The position numbers and the translations under genes were made by a program. A model generated the notes under the pieces. The model was not told where the DNA came from. It searched no databases and saw only the letters and a list, made by a program, of their open reading frames with translations. DNA of 59,643 bases from Bacteroidales bacterium (lineage in GTDB: Bacteria; Bacteroidota; Bacteroidia; Bacteroidales; UBA932), in assembly GCA_016281435.1 (NCBI GenBank), contig JAEEIQ010000030.1, positions 1 to 59,643 of the forward strand, written 5' to 3'. Positions 24,190 to 33,586 of the stretch are shown in pieces (the stretch's first letter is position 1; each line of letters begins with the position of its first letter).

Positions 24190-24294
24190 CGAAAGGACCT
24201 GACGGCATAAGTTGGTAACAAATTTATCTGTCTTGCTCCCACTTGCATTTTTGCAGGAGAATGACGAAATTTGTTCAAGAAACAAAGACTTATT

Positions 24295-24549
24295 ATGAAT
24301 CAGAAGCTATCTAAATTCCTGTGGGTCCTGGTCGTGGCTGCTGCGGTAGCTTTTTCTTTTGCCGGCAGCAAGGGTGACGAACCGGAGACTCCCGGTAGCG
24401 ACATTGAAAACGAGGGCGGAGATGTAACCAACGCCTATATGTTCAACAAGGGCAAGGATGAGCCTTTCCGCTTCCCCGCGGGGTGGGACCCCTACCTGAA
24501 TCTCCGGGAGAAGGAAATCTTCCAGTCCATTCGTCCCGTCACGAAGTAA
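24295..24549 (+). CDS. Short exported protein, likely remnant of a paralogous-domain lipoprotein
   Basis: An 84-residue product. Residues 1-24 form a signal peptide whose end 'FSFAGSKGDEPE' looks like a lipobox region in which the cysteine has been lost. The rest ends 'QSIRPVTK', the same ending as the paralogous-domain lipoprotein at 11096-11773 ('YSIRPVTE'), while the body of that domain is missing. This suggests a gene collapsed by internal deletion, though the frame is open and it may be made. A resemblance of 'GWDPYLNLREK' to SusD C-termini was also noted but is weaker. The A2M gene starts 13 bases later. Confidence 0.55.
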   Translation: MNQKLSKFLWVLVVAAAVAFSFAGSKGDEPETPGSDIENEGGDVTNAYMFNKGKDEPFRFPAGWDPYLNLREKEIFQSIRPVTK

Positions 24550-24562
24550 AGACTATAACTAT

Positions 24563-27500
24563 ATGAGCGTCAGAATATTTGTCATCCGTTTTGCCGTCGT
24601 GATGGCGGCGCTTGCCGCTGCGGTCTCCTGCGGCCGGACTTCGACTGCGGAGCCTTCCGCAAGCGATTATTCCGATTATATATCCGCTTTCACGGGCGGG
24701 GTGGTGGCGCCGGGGACGTCCTTGCGCATCGACCTTGCGCGGCCGGCATCCGCGATGCCTGCCGACGGGCTGTTCTCCATGACGCCGCAGCTGAAGGGCG
24801 AAGTCAAGTGGCTGAACGACAGCCAGGTCTGTTTCGTTCCGGATTCGGCTTCCGTCAAGCCGGGCCAGACCTACAAGGTCGTGTTCGCGCTCTCGAAGGT
24901 AATCGACGGGGCCCCCGCGAAATTCAGGTACGACGTCGCTGTCAAGGCTCCTGCAAAGGTGTTCAGGCTGGCAGCGGCCGAAAACGGCAGCCGGTCCTTC
25001 CGTGTCCTCAGGGCCTTCCTGAAGGATGAGTCCTGCATCGAGGTCCAGTTCACCGAAGCTCCCGTGAATGCATCGGAAAAGGGGCTGGTGGAACTTCAGG
25101 GCGCTTCGCGCAGTTATGTGCGCATGGACGGCAAGACCATGTACGTCCATTTCGAAGGACGCCGTTCCGACCTCACCCTGACGCTTGACAAGGGCGTGAA
25201 GGACAAGGACGGATCCTCCCTCGGTGAGGATTATGTCCGCGTGTTCGGGGAGACGGAAGAACCTCCGGCAGTCACGATTCCCTTCAAGGGCAATATCCTT
25301 CCCGACAAGCAGTCCCTGATACTGCCGTTCAAGGCGGTCAACCTGTCTGCAGTTGAAGTCCGGGTGGTGAAGATTTACGCGAGCAACATGCTGATGTTCC
25401 TGCAGGACAATGACCTCGGAGAAGACCGCTACCTCAGGCGCAACGGCAGGCTGGTCTACAAGGGGGACGTCCCTCTCGATTCTTCGCTTGACCTGCACAA
25501 GTGGAACACGCACAGCATCGACCTGAGCGGCCTGTTCCGCCAGGAGCCTGGGGCGGTCTACCGTATCCGGCTGAGCTTCCGGCAGGACCAGAGCCTTTAC
25601 GGCCTTGACAAGCCGGTCAGTACCCTTCTCACCCCCATCTCCGCTCCTTCCGGCCGGGATGCAGCGGAGTGGGATGAGCCAGAGACATACTATTGGGACA
25701 ATTATTACAGCTCCGACGATTATAATTGGAGGGAATCCGACGATCCTTCCAAGCCCTCCTACTATATGGACTCGAGCCGCTTCCCGTCCGTGCAGCTGCT
25801 CGCAAGCGACCTGGGCCTGATGGCGGATTACTCCGGTCAGGACAGGCTCTGGGTGACCGTCACCGACCTTATCTCAGCCGGAACTGTCCCCGGAGCCAGC
25901 GTGGAAGCTTTCGACTTCCAGCTCCAGAGCCTGGCAAAGGGCAAGACGGATTCGAAGGGATTCGTGACGCTCAAGGTCGCCCGCAAGCCTTTCGCTCTCG
26001 TCGCGAAAGCGGGCGGAAGCGTTTCGTACCTTAAGCTTACGGACGGCAGCGAACGTTCCATGAGCCGCTTCGATATCGAAGGGGAAGTGCTCAAGGAAGG
26101 CCTGAAAGCATATATCTACGGCGAAAGGGGAGTGTGGCGTCCCGCCGACACCCTCCATGTCACCGCCATCGTCTCCGACCGAGGCAAGAGTCTTCCTGAC
26201 GGCCATCCCGCAACCCTCGAGGTCTACACCCCGTCCGGCCAGTTCTACAGCAAGTTGACCAGGTCCGGCAAGGACGGTTTCTACAGTTTCGACATTCCGA
26301 CCCGTCCCGACGATCCGACAGGCTACTGGAATGCCTATCTCAAAGTCGGGGGCAGCAGCTTCCACAAGGTGCTCCACGTAGAGACGATCAAGCCCAACCG
26401 CCTCAAGATCAACACATCTTATCCCCAGATCCTGGAAGCCGGCGTGACTTCTGCCGTGCAGGTCGAGGCTTCGTGGCTTACCGGCGGGGTGGCAGGCAAC
26501 CTTCCCGTGCGTTCGTCACTGACTCTCCGGCAGGCGGGCGGCGCACCGTTCAAGGGCTTCGAGAAATACAGTTTCTCCATACCTTCCGGCAATTATGGAT
26601 CGAAGGAACTCACCCTGTTCAAGTCCCGTCTTGCCGCCGACGGCCGGGCGAACGTTTCCCTTACCATGCCGCCTGCGGAAAATGCACCCGGCATGCTCAG
26701 GGCCTTTATCGTCACTTCGGTCGAGGAACCCGGGGGAGACGAGAGCTTTACCACGGAGACCCTGCCTTATTCCCCTTATTCTTCCTATGTCGGCATACGC
26801 GTGCCTGAGGGCGATTTCCTCGAGACGGACAAGAACCACAGTTTCAGCGTCGCGGTCCTGGGTCCGGAAGGCAAGCGGGTCAAGGGCCATAAGGTCGAGT
26901 ATGCCGTCTTCCAGACCGGCTGGAACTGGTGGTGGGACAACGGAGGCGGCGACCTGGATGCATACGTCCACGGATCATCCGTCGAGAAGGTCCAGGGAGG
27001 GTATCTTACTCCCGGTTCGTCTGACGCCAGCTTCACTTTCAAGGTGGATTATCCTCTCTGGGGCCGCTATCTCGTGCTGGCGCGCGATGTAGTGTCCGGC
27101 CATGTGAGCGGAGCCACCTTCTTTGTGGATTGGCCCGACTACAGGGGACGGGCAGACCGCCGCGATCCCGAGTCTCTGACCATGCTGACCTTCTCCACCG
27201 ACAAGCCCGCCTACAGGGCCGGGGAGAAAGCCACCGTCTACATCCCGGCCGCAGAAGGCGGACGCGCCCTTGTGACGCTTTCAAACGCATCGGGCATAAT
27301 ATCCCGCGAATGGGTATCCACGCGCGGCACCGATACTCCATGGACCTTCACGGTCACGCCGGAGATGGCTCCGAACATCTATGCCCATGTGACCCTTCTC
27401 CAGCCGTACGGGGCCGTGAAGAACGACCTTCCCATACGCCTGTACGGTGTCCGGAAGATAAAGGTCGAAAATCCGGCCTCCCATCTGGAACCTGTCGTGA

Positions 27501-29668
27501 ATATGCCCGACGTCCTGCATCCGGAAGAACCCTTCGTCGTGAAGGTCTCCGAGAAGAATGGCCGCCCCATGACCTACACCCTGGCAATCGTGGACGAGGG
27601 TCTTCTGGACCTTACGTCGTTCAAGACGCCTGACCCTTGGAAGCATATGTACAAGGACGAAGCCATGACCATGGGTACATGGGACCTGTACGACAGCGTC
27701 ATAGGTTCGTTCGGCGCTAAACTCTCGCCCATGGCTTCCATCGGCGGAGACGAGGATGCGATCCGCAACGCCCGCAAGGACAACCGCTTCAACCCCGTGG
27801 TGCTTTGCCTGCCTCCGAGGACCGTCACGAAAGGGACTGACCAGGTCCGGCTCTCTCTTCCCATGTACGTCGGCAGTGTCCGCGTCATGGTCGTCTGCGC
27901 CCGTGACGGAGCGTTCGGAAGCACTGACAAGACAGTCCCGGTCAGGAATCCCCTGATGGTGGTGACCACCCTTCCCAGGGTCATGGGATGCGGGGAGAAG
28001 ACTTACGCGGCAGTCAACGTGTTCGCCATGGAAGACGGCATCGGTGAAGCGACGGTAAGTCTCAAGGCCGAAGGCCCTCTTTCCGGCGGCGGCGTGATGA
28101 CGGCCCGCTTCTCCGGCAAGGGAGACCGTATGCTTTCCTTCCCCCTGGAGGCTTCGGCCGTGGAGGGCACTGCACGGATAAGCGTCACTGCGACAGGCAA
28201 CGGCCACACAGCTTCCGAGACCATCTCCCTCGAGGTGCGGAATCCAAACCCGGAGGTGACGAGGATCGATCGTTTCACCCTCGAAAAGGGCGGGAAACGG
28301 CAGGTCGAGGCGAGTTCCCTGCAACTGGCAGGCTTCCCGGCCGTCGACGTGAAGGAGCTTTACCTCGGTATGAAGAACTATCCCTACAACTGCGCTGAAC
28401 AGTTGAGCGCCAAGGGAATGACATATCTCTATCTGCTTCCTCTCCTGGATGGGGACAGCGCCTCCGAGGCCCGCAGTCTCATACCGGGAGTCATCGGCAG
28501 CCTGTATTCCCGCCAGCAGCAGGACGGAGGCTTTGCGTACTGGCCTGGCGGGAAATCCGACACATGGGTTTCCTCCATGGCCGGGCAGTTCCTGACCGCG
28601 GCCTCGAAGGAAGGTTTCAACGTGGATTCAGGCGTGCTCAAGCGCTGGAAATCATATCAGCAGAAGATGTCCCAGGTCTACCGCCTGTCGTCCAACAATT
28701 TCCTCTCCAACCTTGACGAGGCGTACAGGCTTTACACCATGGCCCTGTCCGGGAATGCCAACCTTGCTGGTATGAACAGGATGAAGGAGGCGGCGGAGAT
28801 CGGCTCCGCGGCCCGCTGGATGCTTGCTTCGGCCTACGCCGTCAGCGGCAAGGTTTCGCTTGCGGAGGGCATCATCGACGGCACCGGACGCGAATTCCCC
28901 GAATATGAATCCTCCAACATGACTTATGGTACTTCCGAGAGGGATCTCTTCCTTGCAATCGACGCCCTTGCCCTTTGCGGCCGGGTCGAGGAAGCCCTGA
29001 GGCTGTCCGGGAACCTGCCTACGCGTGGCCTGTCCACCCAGGAGAGCGCCTTTGCGGCGGCGGCCCTCAATCATCTGCGTTCCAGGACCGGCGATTCCGG
29101 CATATCGGCCAAGGTCGGCGGCAGGGACGTACTGGCGTCATCGTCGCTGGTCCAGATGCCTCTCGACGGCCCTGTTGCGGTCGAAAATCTCTCCGACGGC
29201 AAGCTCTACTGCACGGCGGTGACCGTTTCACGGGAGCCGTCACGCAGGGCTGTCTCCAACGGTATGGACCTGGACGTGAGTTTCTTCAACGAGGACGGAG
29301 CGCCCATGAATCCCGCGTCCGTTTTCCAGGGAGCGAGGTTCAGCGCGAAGATAAAGGTCACCGGCAATGCTATGCGCCCGCTCGACAACCTGGCGCTCAG
29401 CTTCGCCATACCGTCCGGCTGGGAGATAGTGAACGAGCGTATGAGGGCATCGGCTCCCGGCGGAGATTCTTATGACTATAAGGACATACGGGACGACAGG
29501 GTGAACTGGTTCTTCTCCCTTCCGGCCGGCCGGTCCAGGACCTTCACTGTCCAGCTCCGCGCGGCGTACGAGGGCAGGTTCGTCTTGCCGGCGACCGTGT
29601 GCGGAGCGATGTACGACCCTTCGGTCAGCGCTTCGACGGCGAGCGGTTCTGTCGAAGTGGTCCGCTGA
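24563..29668 (+). CDS. Alpha-2-macroglobulin family lipoprotein
   Basis: A 1701-residue bacterial alpha-2-macroglobulin (YfhM/ECAM-like) with a lipoprotein signal (Cys23 in 'AVSC'). It has many beta-sandwich macroglobulin domains, a bait-like middle region with 'YGERGVWRPADTLHVTAIVSD' (MG domain mark), and the thioester motif 'YNCAEQ' with Cys1277 and Gln1280, followed by the alpha/alpha toroid ('GGFAYWPGGKSDTWVSS'). Such proteins trap proteases that reach the periplasm. Its stop overlaps the pbpC start by one base (TGATG). The A2M-PBP1C pairing is widespread and is read as wall repair coupled to defence. Confidence 0.94.
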   Translation: MSVRIFVIRFAVVMAALAAAVSCGRTSTAEPSASDYSDYISAFTGGVVAPGTSLRIDLARPASAMPADGLFSMTPQLKGEVKWLNDSQVCFVPDSASVKPGQTYKVVFALSKVIDGAPAKFRYDVAVKAPAKVFRLAAAENGSRSFRVLRAFLKDESCIEVQFTEAPVNASEKGLVELQGASRSYVRMDGKTMYVHFEGRRSDLTLTLDKGVKDKDGSSLGEDYVRVFGETEEPPAVTIPFKGNILPDKQSLILPFKAVNLSAVEVRVVKIYASNMLMFLQDNDLGEDRYLRRNGRLVYKGDVPLDSSLDLHKWNTHSIDLSGLFRQEPGAVYRIRLSFRQDQSLYGLDKPVSTLLTPISAPSGRDAAEWDEPETYYWDNYYSSDDYNWRESDDPSKPSYYMDSSRFPSVQLLASDLGLMADYSGQDRLWVTVTDLISAGTVPGASVEAFDFQLQSLAKGKTDSKGFVTLKVARKPFALVAKAGGSVSYLKLTDGSERSMSRFDIEGEVLKEGLKAYIYGERGVWRPADTLHVTAIVSDRGKSLPDGHPATLEVYTPSGQFYSKLTRSGKDGFYSFDIPTRPDDPTGYWNAYLKVGGSSFHKVLHVETIKPNRLKINTSYPQILEAGVTSAVQVEASWLTGGVAGNLPVRSSLTLRQAGGAPFKGFEKYSFSIPSGNYGSKELTLFKSRLAADGRANVSLTMPPAENAPGMLRAFIVTSVEEPGGDESFTTETLPYSPYSSYVGIRVPEGDFLETDKNHSFSVAVLGPEGKRVKGHKVEYAVFQTGWNWWWDNGGGDLDAYVHGSSVEKVQGGYLTPGSSDASFTFKVDYPLWGRYLVLARDVVSGHVSGATFFVDWPDYRGRADRRDPESLTMLTFSTDKPAYRAGEKATVYIPAAEGGRALVTLSNASGIISREWVSTRGTDTPWTFTVTPEMAPNIYAHVTLLQPYGAVKNDLPIRLYGVRKIKVENPASHLEPVVNMPDVLHPEEPFVVKVSEKNGRPMTYTLAIVDEGLLDLTSFKTPDPWKHMYKDEAMTMGTWDLYDSVIGSFGAKLSPMASIGGDEDAIRNARKDNRFNPVVLCLPPRTVTKGTDQVRLSLPMYVGSVRVMVVCARDGAFGSTDKTVPVRNPLMVVTTLPRVMGCGEKTYAAVNVFAMEDGIGEATVSLKAEGPLSGGGVMTARFSGKGDRMLSFPLEASAVEGTARISVTATGNGHTASETISLEVRNPNPEVTRIDRFTLEKGGKRQVEASSLQLAGFPAVDVKELYLGMKNYPYNCAEQLSAKGMTYLYLLPLLDGDSASEARSLIPGVIGSLYSRQQQDGGFAYWPGGKSDTWVSSMAGQFLTAASKEGFNVDSGVLKRWKSYQQKMSQVYRLSSNNFLSNLDEAYRLYTMALSGNANLAGMNRMKEAAEIGSAARWMLASAYAVSGKVSLAEGIIDGTGREFPEYESSNMTYGTSERDLFLAIDALALCGRVEEALRLSGNLPTRGLSTQESAFAAAALNHLRSRTGDSGISAKVGGRDVLASSSLVQMPLDGPVAVENLSDGKLYCTAVTVSREPSRRAVSNGMDLDVSFFNEDGAPMNPASVFQGARFSAKIKVTGNAMRPLDNLALSFAIPSGWEIVNERMRASAPGGDSYDYKDIRDDRVNWFFSLPAGRSRTFTVQLRAAYEGRFVLPATVCGAMYDPSVSASTASGSVEVVR

Positions 29669-31815
29669 TGAAGCTCCGGGGCGGGAAGACGGTCTTGCTG
29701 GCGGCAGGCGCTGCTTTGCTGCTTCTCTGGCTGTTCTGCCTGCCCCGCAGGTTATTCAGGGATGCCTGTTACTCCACGGTTGTCGAGAGCGCCGAAGGAG
29801 ACCTCCTCGGGGCGAGGATCGCCGCTGACGGGCAGTGGCGTTTCCCGCCGTGCGATATGGTCCCGGAGCGCTTCGCCGCAGCCCTCGTGCAGTTCGAGGA
29901 CCGTCATTTCTACCACCATCCCGGGGTCAATCCGGTGTCGATAGTCCGTGCTGCTGCGGACAATATCAGGAACCGGCGCGTTGTCAGCGGGGGAAGCACC
30001 ATCACCATGCAGGTGATACGCCTGTCCCGCCGCAAGCCCCGCAACCTGATCCAGAAGGCCGTTGAGGCCTTCATGGCGACGCGGCTGGAACTTCGCTTCA
30101 GCAAGCGGAAGATACTTGCCCTCTATGCATCCCACGCCCCTTTCGGAGGTAACGTCGTGGGGCTCGAGGCTGCGTCATGGCGCTATTTCGGCCGGCCTCC
30201 TTCGGAACTCTCCTGGGGGGAAGCAGCCACCCTCGCCGTACTGCCCAACGCGCCCGCGAGCGTCCATATGTCCAGGGGCAGGGAAGAACTGCTGGAAAAG
30301 CGCAACCGTCTTCTCAGGCGGCTGATGGAGCACGGGGACATTACGGAGGAAACTTATGAAGCTTCCTGCGAAGAGCCGCTTCCGGGCGCGCCCATGCCGC
30401 TTCCTTCGCTGGCCTCGCATTTCGTTTCCCGCTGCCCTGCCGGCAAAAGGACGCGCAGCACCATTTCGTTCCCGGTTCAAAGGAGCGTCGAAGCGGTCGT
30501 GGACAGGCGCTCCGACGACCTGGCCAGGGAAGGGATTGCGGACATGGCTGCCATCGTCCTGGATAACGCCTCAGGAGAAGTCCTGGCTTATGTGGGCAAT
30601 TCCTCGGCGTACAGGACAAGGCCGGGCTCGCAGGTGGACATCGCCTCGTCCCCCCGTTCGACCGGAAGCATCCTGAAACCCTTCCTTTATGCCGCTTCCC
30701 TGCAGGACGGGACCATCCTTCCGCGCACGCTGCTGCCGGATATCCCCGTGAATCTCAGCGGCTTCGCCCCTCAGAATTTCGACCGTAACTTCTACGGGGC
30801 AGTGCCTGCGGACGAGGCACTCAGCCGGTCGCTCAACGTCCCGATGGTCTTCCTCCTCAGGCAATACGGCATAGCGAAATTCCATGCGATCCTCAAAAGC
30901 GCCGGCCTGACCACCCTGACCGAGGCCCCGGACCATTACGGGCTGTCCCTGATTCTCGGCGGAGCCGAGGCCAGGCTGGACGAAGTCGCCGCCGCTTATT
31001 CTGCCTTTGCCGTGGGAAGGGACACGCCCTTCACCGACGCAGTAGCGCGGTGGTATACTTTCGAAGCCCTGGGGGAGGTGAACCGTCCGGACCAGCTTGA
31101 CTGGCGTCTTCTTTCCTCAGTGCGCAAGGCGGCCTGGAAGACCGGCACCAGTTACGGCTTCAGGGATGCATGGGCTGTAGGAATGACCCCGGAATACACC
31201 ATCGCCGTCTGGGCTGGAAATGCCGGCGGGCAGGGCATGCCGGGACTTACGGGAGCGCGTGCCGCTGGCCCTGTAATGTTCGAGATACTGAACCTTCTTC
31301 CATCTTCGGGCGTGTGGTTCGAGGAGCCTTCGGAAGGAGGGAAATGGGCGGACGTGTGTCCGGAATCCGGCTATCTTGCCGGAGCGGACTGCCCGCGGGA
31401 GCAGATGCTTATCCCGGAAGCCGGCCTCGACAGCGACCCCTGCCGCTACCATCCGAAGGGAGAGTTCGTGCTCCCTCCGGCCATGGAATGGTACTACAGG
31501 CCGTTCCATCCTGAGTACGCTTCCGCAAAAAAGGGCGCTTCCGAGATCCGGATGCAGTTTATCTATCCCCAGGAAGGAGCTGTCCTAAAGCTGCCGCGCC
31601 AGCTTTCAGGCGAAGTTGAGGGGGTGGTCTTCAGGGTCGCCCATCACGATTCGGATGCCGTCCTGTGGTGGCATCTGGACAATGAATACGTCGGGGAGAC
31701 CCGTTTCCGGCACGAGATGCGCCTGTCGCCCGTGACGGGAGAGCACGTATTGACTGTCGTGGATGCCGACGGCAACACTTCTTTCGTGCGCTTCACCGTC
31801 GTCCGGCCGGATTGA
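29668..31815 (+). CDS. pbpC: Penicillin-binding protein 1C
   Basis: A 715-residue bifunctional murein synthase with an N-terminal membrane anchor (about 8-25). The GT51 glycosyltransferase domain shows 'QFEDRHFYHHPG' (Glu77 catalytic) and 'GGSTITMQ' (108-115). The transpeptidase domain shows Ser334-x-x-Lys337 in 'STGSILKPF', 'SLN', and KTG at 491-493 ('KTGTSYGFRDAW'). The C-terminal about 90 residues match the BiPBP_C beta domain of PBP1C. The ATG at 29668 is coupled to the A2M stop. It converges on the GH3-type gene, with a small TGACCC/GGGTCA hairpin in the 10-base gap. Confidence 0.95.
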   Translation: MKLRGGKTVLLAAGAALLLLWLFCLPRRLFRDACYSTVVESAEGDLLGARIAADGQWRFPPCDMVPERFAAALVQFEDRHFYHHPGVNPVSIVRAAADNIRNRRVVSGGSTITMQVIRLSRRKPRNLIQKAVEAFMATRLELRFSKRKILALYASHAPFGGNVVGLEAASWRYFGRPPSELSWGEAATLAVLPNAPASVHMSRGREELLEKRNRLLRRLMEHGDITEETYEASCEEPLPGAPMPLPSLASHFVSRCPAGKRTRSTISFPVQRSVEAVVDRRSDDLAREGIADMAAIVLDNASGEVLAYVGNSSAYRTRPGSQVDIASSPRSTGSILKPFLYAASLQDGTILPRTLLPDIPVNLSGFAPQNFDRNFYGAVPADEALSRSLNVPMVFLLRQYGIAKFHAILKSAGLTTLTEAPDHYGLSLILGGAEARLDEVAAAYSAFAVGRDTPFTDAVARWYTFEALGEVNRPDQLDWRLLSSVRKAAWKTGTSYGFRDAWAVGMTPEYTIAVWAGNAGGQGMPGLTGARAAGPVMFEILNLLPSSGVWFEEPSEGGKWADVCPESGYLAGADCPREQMLIPEAGLDSDPCRYHPKGEFVLPPAMEWYYRPFHPEYASAKKGASEIRMQFIYPQEGAVLKLPRQLSGEVEGVVFRVAHHDSDAVLWWHLDNEYVGETRFRHEMRLSPVTGEHVLTVVDADGNTSFVRFTVVRPD

Positions 31816-31825
31816 CCCTGCCGGG

Positions 31826-33343
31826 TCAGTTCCCGCAGTTCATCGCGAGAAGTTCTTCGATATATTCCCTTGTGTTGTTGAGGCGGGGGACTTTATGCTG
31901 TCCTCCCAGTTTTCCCTTGGAAGCCAGCCATCCGTCGAAGAGACCCTTTCGGGCGGGTATGACTTCCAGGTGCTGCAGGGTGATGTCCTTGTAGCGCTTG
32001 GCGTCGTAGTCCGAGTTAACCGAACGCAGCGCATTATCCAGCGCGGTTTCGAAATCCGGGATGGACGAGGGCGCCTTCTCGAATTCGACCAGCCACTGGT
32101 GCCTGCACTGCCCCTTGCTGTCCATATAGACTGGAGCAGCGGTGTACTCGAGAACTTCGGCGTTGCAGGCCTTGCAGGCAGCTGAGATTGCCTTTTCAGC
32201 GTTGTCCACTATGACTTCTTCGCCGAAGGCGTTGATGAACTGCTTCGTGCGTCCGGTGAGGATGAACTTGTACGGATTCTTCTGAGTGAAGCGCACCGTG
32301 TCTCCTATCATGTAGCGCCACAGCCCGCATGAGGTCGTGATGCACATGGCGTAATTAACCCCGGGCTCGACTTTCCAGACCGGGACGGGGTCCTTCCCGT
32401 ATGCGGGATCGGTGGGTATGAATTCGTAGAAGATGTCGTAGTCGACCATCAGCAGTAGTGCCTGGTCGGACGGGTCGTCCTGTATGCCGAAGAACCCTTC
32501 AGAAGCGTTGTACGTCTCCATGTAGTGCATCTTTTCCGACGGGATGAGCTGCCTGTATATCTCCCTGTACGGGGCGAAGCCGACTCCGCCGTGGACGAAG
32601 AGTTCCAGGTTGGGCCAGACCTCGCTGAGATTGGCCTTTCCGGACAGTTCCATCACCTTTGTCAGCACGGACAACATCCATGACGGAACGCCGCTGATGC
32701 TGGTTATGTCCTTGTCGACGCACCAGCGGGCGAGCGCGTCGCGTTTCTGCTCGAAATCCCGTATCCTGGCAATCTTGAGAGGCGGCTGGATGTGCATCAG
32801 GTCCCTTATGACATCGGGGATGGCTTCGGTCATGATTGCGCTGACGTCGCCGGCTTCCGAGTCTGCCGTTGCGCAGTCGGGGTCCAGGCTTCCGGAAAGG
32901 ATGATGGAATGCCCGCTTCCCAGCCTTGATTCCGGATGCGCTCTGAGGTAGATGGCGGTCGCGTCGTGCCCGCCCATCAGATGAAGCCTGCGGAGGCCCT
33001 CCCTGCTGACAGGTATGAATTTGCTGCGGTCCGAGGTCGTACCTGAAGACTTGGCGAAATGTTTTATCTGTCCTCTCCAGAGGACGTCTTTTTCGCCCTG
33101 GCGCATTCTTTCGATGTAGCCCTTGAGGTCGTCGTAATTGCATACAGGGACCCTGGCTGCGAAGTCTTCATAGCTGTGGATGTCCTTGAAATCGTGCTTG
33201 ATGCCCCATTCCGTCTGTGATGCGCGGCGGATCAGGCTTCCCAGTCTCTTTCTCTGGAAGTGTTCGGCGTCGGCCGCATAGCGGCTGAGGGCCAGCCTGC
33301 GGGGGGCAAGGTAAGCAAAAGCGGTTTTCGTTGCTAGGTCCAT
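31826..33343 (-). CDS. GH3 auxin-responsive-promoter family protein (acyl-adenylating)
   Basis: A 505-residue member of the GH3/JAR1 family, part of the ANL adenylating superfamily; plant members join amino acids to hormones, while the bacterial substrates are unknown. Visible are the ATP loop 'AKSSGTTSDRSKFIPVS' near 95-112, 'ETYNASEGFFGIQDD' (motif 2, near 275) and 'IGDTVRFTQKNPYKFILTGRTKQFINAFGEEV' (motif 3, near 345-375). Full length and intact. It is a single gene facing pbpC, with its own promoter. Amide bond formation on an acyl acid is the likely chemistry. Confidence 0.9.
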   Translation of the reverse strand: MDLATKTAFAYLAPRRLALSRYAADAEHFQRKRLGSLIRRASQTEWGIKHDFKDIHSYEDFAARVPVCNYDDLKGYIERMRQGEKDVLWRGQIKHFAKSSGTTSDRSKFIPVSREGLRRLHLMGGHDATAIYLRAHPESRLGSGHSIILSGSLDPDCATADSEAGDVSAIMTEAIPDVIRDLMHIQPPLKIARIRDFEQKRDALARWCVDKDITSISGVPSWMLSVLTKVMELSGKANLSEVWPNLELFVHGGVGFAPYREIYRQLIPSEKMHYMETYNASEGFFGIQDDPSDQALLLMVDYDIFYEFIPTDPAYGKDPVPVWKVEPGVNYAMCITTSCGLWRYMIGDTVRFTQKNPYKFILTGRTKQFINAFGEEVIVDNAEKAISAACKACNAEVLEYTAAPVYMDSKGQCRHQWLVEFEKAPSSIPDFETALDNALRSVNSDYDAKRYKDITLQHLEVIPARKGLFDGWLASKGKLGGQHKVPRLNNTREYIEELLAMNCGN

Positions 33344-33365
33344 TGGTGTTTACCGTAAAAGTCTG

Positions 33366-33373
33366 CAAATTTA
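33366..33373 (-). promoter_or_regulatory. -7 promoter element of the GH3-type gene
   Basis: Read on the minus strand this is TAAATTTG, 22 bp before the start at 33343. Confidence 0.55.
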
Positions 33374-33407
33374 GTGTGAAATCTTTAACATTTGAAGGAA
33401 AAATGCG

Positions 33408-33415
33408 TATATTTG
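33408..33415 (+). promoter_or_regulatory. -7 promoter element of tRNA-Val
   Basis: TATATTTG, 29 bp before the tRNA. No TTTG at the usual spacing; CTTTA near 33383 is the best -33 candidate. Confidence 0.5.
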
Positions 33416-33444
33416 CAGTCCTTTTCGGGTAAAAATGTAGAGAA

Positions 33445-33519
33445 GGGACCTTAGCTCAGTCGGTTTAGAGCGCTTGCTTCACACGCAAGAGGTCGGCAGT
33501 TCGAATCTGCCAGGTCCCA
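33445..33519 (+). tRNA. tRNA-Val (anticodon CAC)
   Basis: Acceptor GGGACCT pairs with AGGTCCC; the anticodon stem CTTGC... /GCAAG encloses TTCACAC (anticodon CAC); T loop GTTCGAA; discriminator A. The CCA end is encoded at 33520-33522. Confidence 0.95.
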
Positions 33520-33522
33520 CCA

Positions 33523-33559
33523 AAAGCGGAACCGGGATTATTCCAGTTCCGCTTTTTTT
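33523..33559 (+). terminator. Terminator of tRNA-Val
   Basis: AAAGCGGAAC (33523-33532) pairs with GTTCCGC plus T, followed by seven T (33553-33559). Confidence 0.85.
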
Positions 33560-33586
33560 CGTATCTTGCAAAACAATTTGAAGGGT

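Noticed and set aside
24563..31815. A2M-PBP1C pair as a new system
   Set aside because: This pairing is long known in many Gram-negative bacteria; kept as ordinary annotation.
31813..31828. TGACCC/GGGTCA hairpin between pbpC and the GH3-type gene as a terminator
   Set aside because: The stem is only six pairs and no T-run follows on either strand; mentioned under pbpC only.
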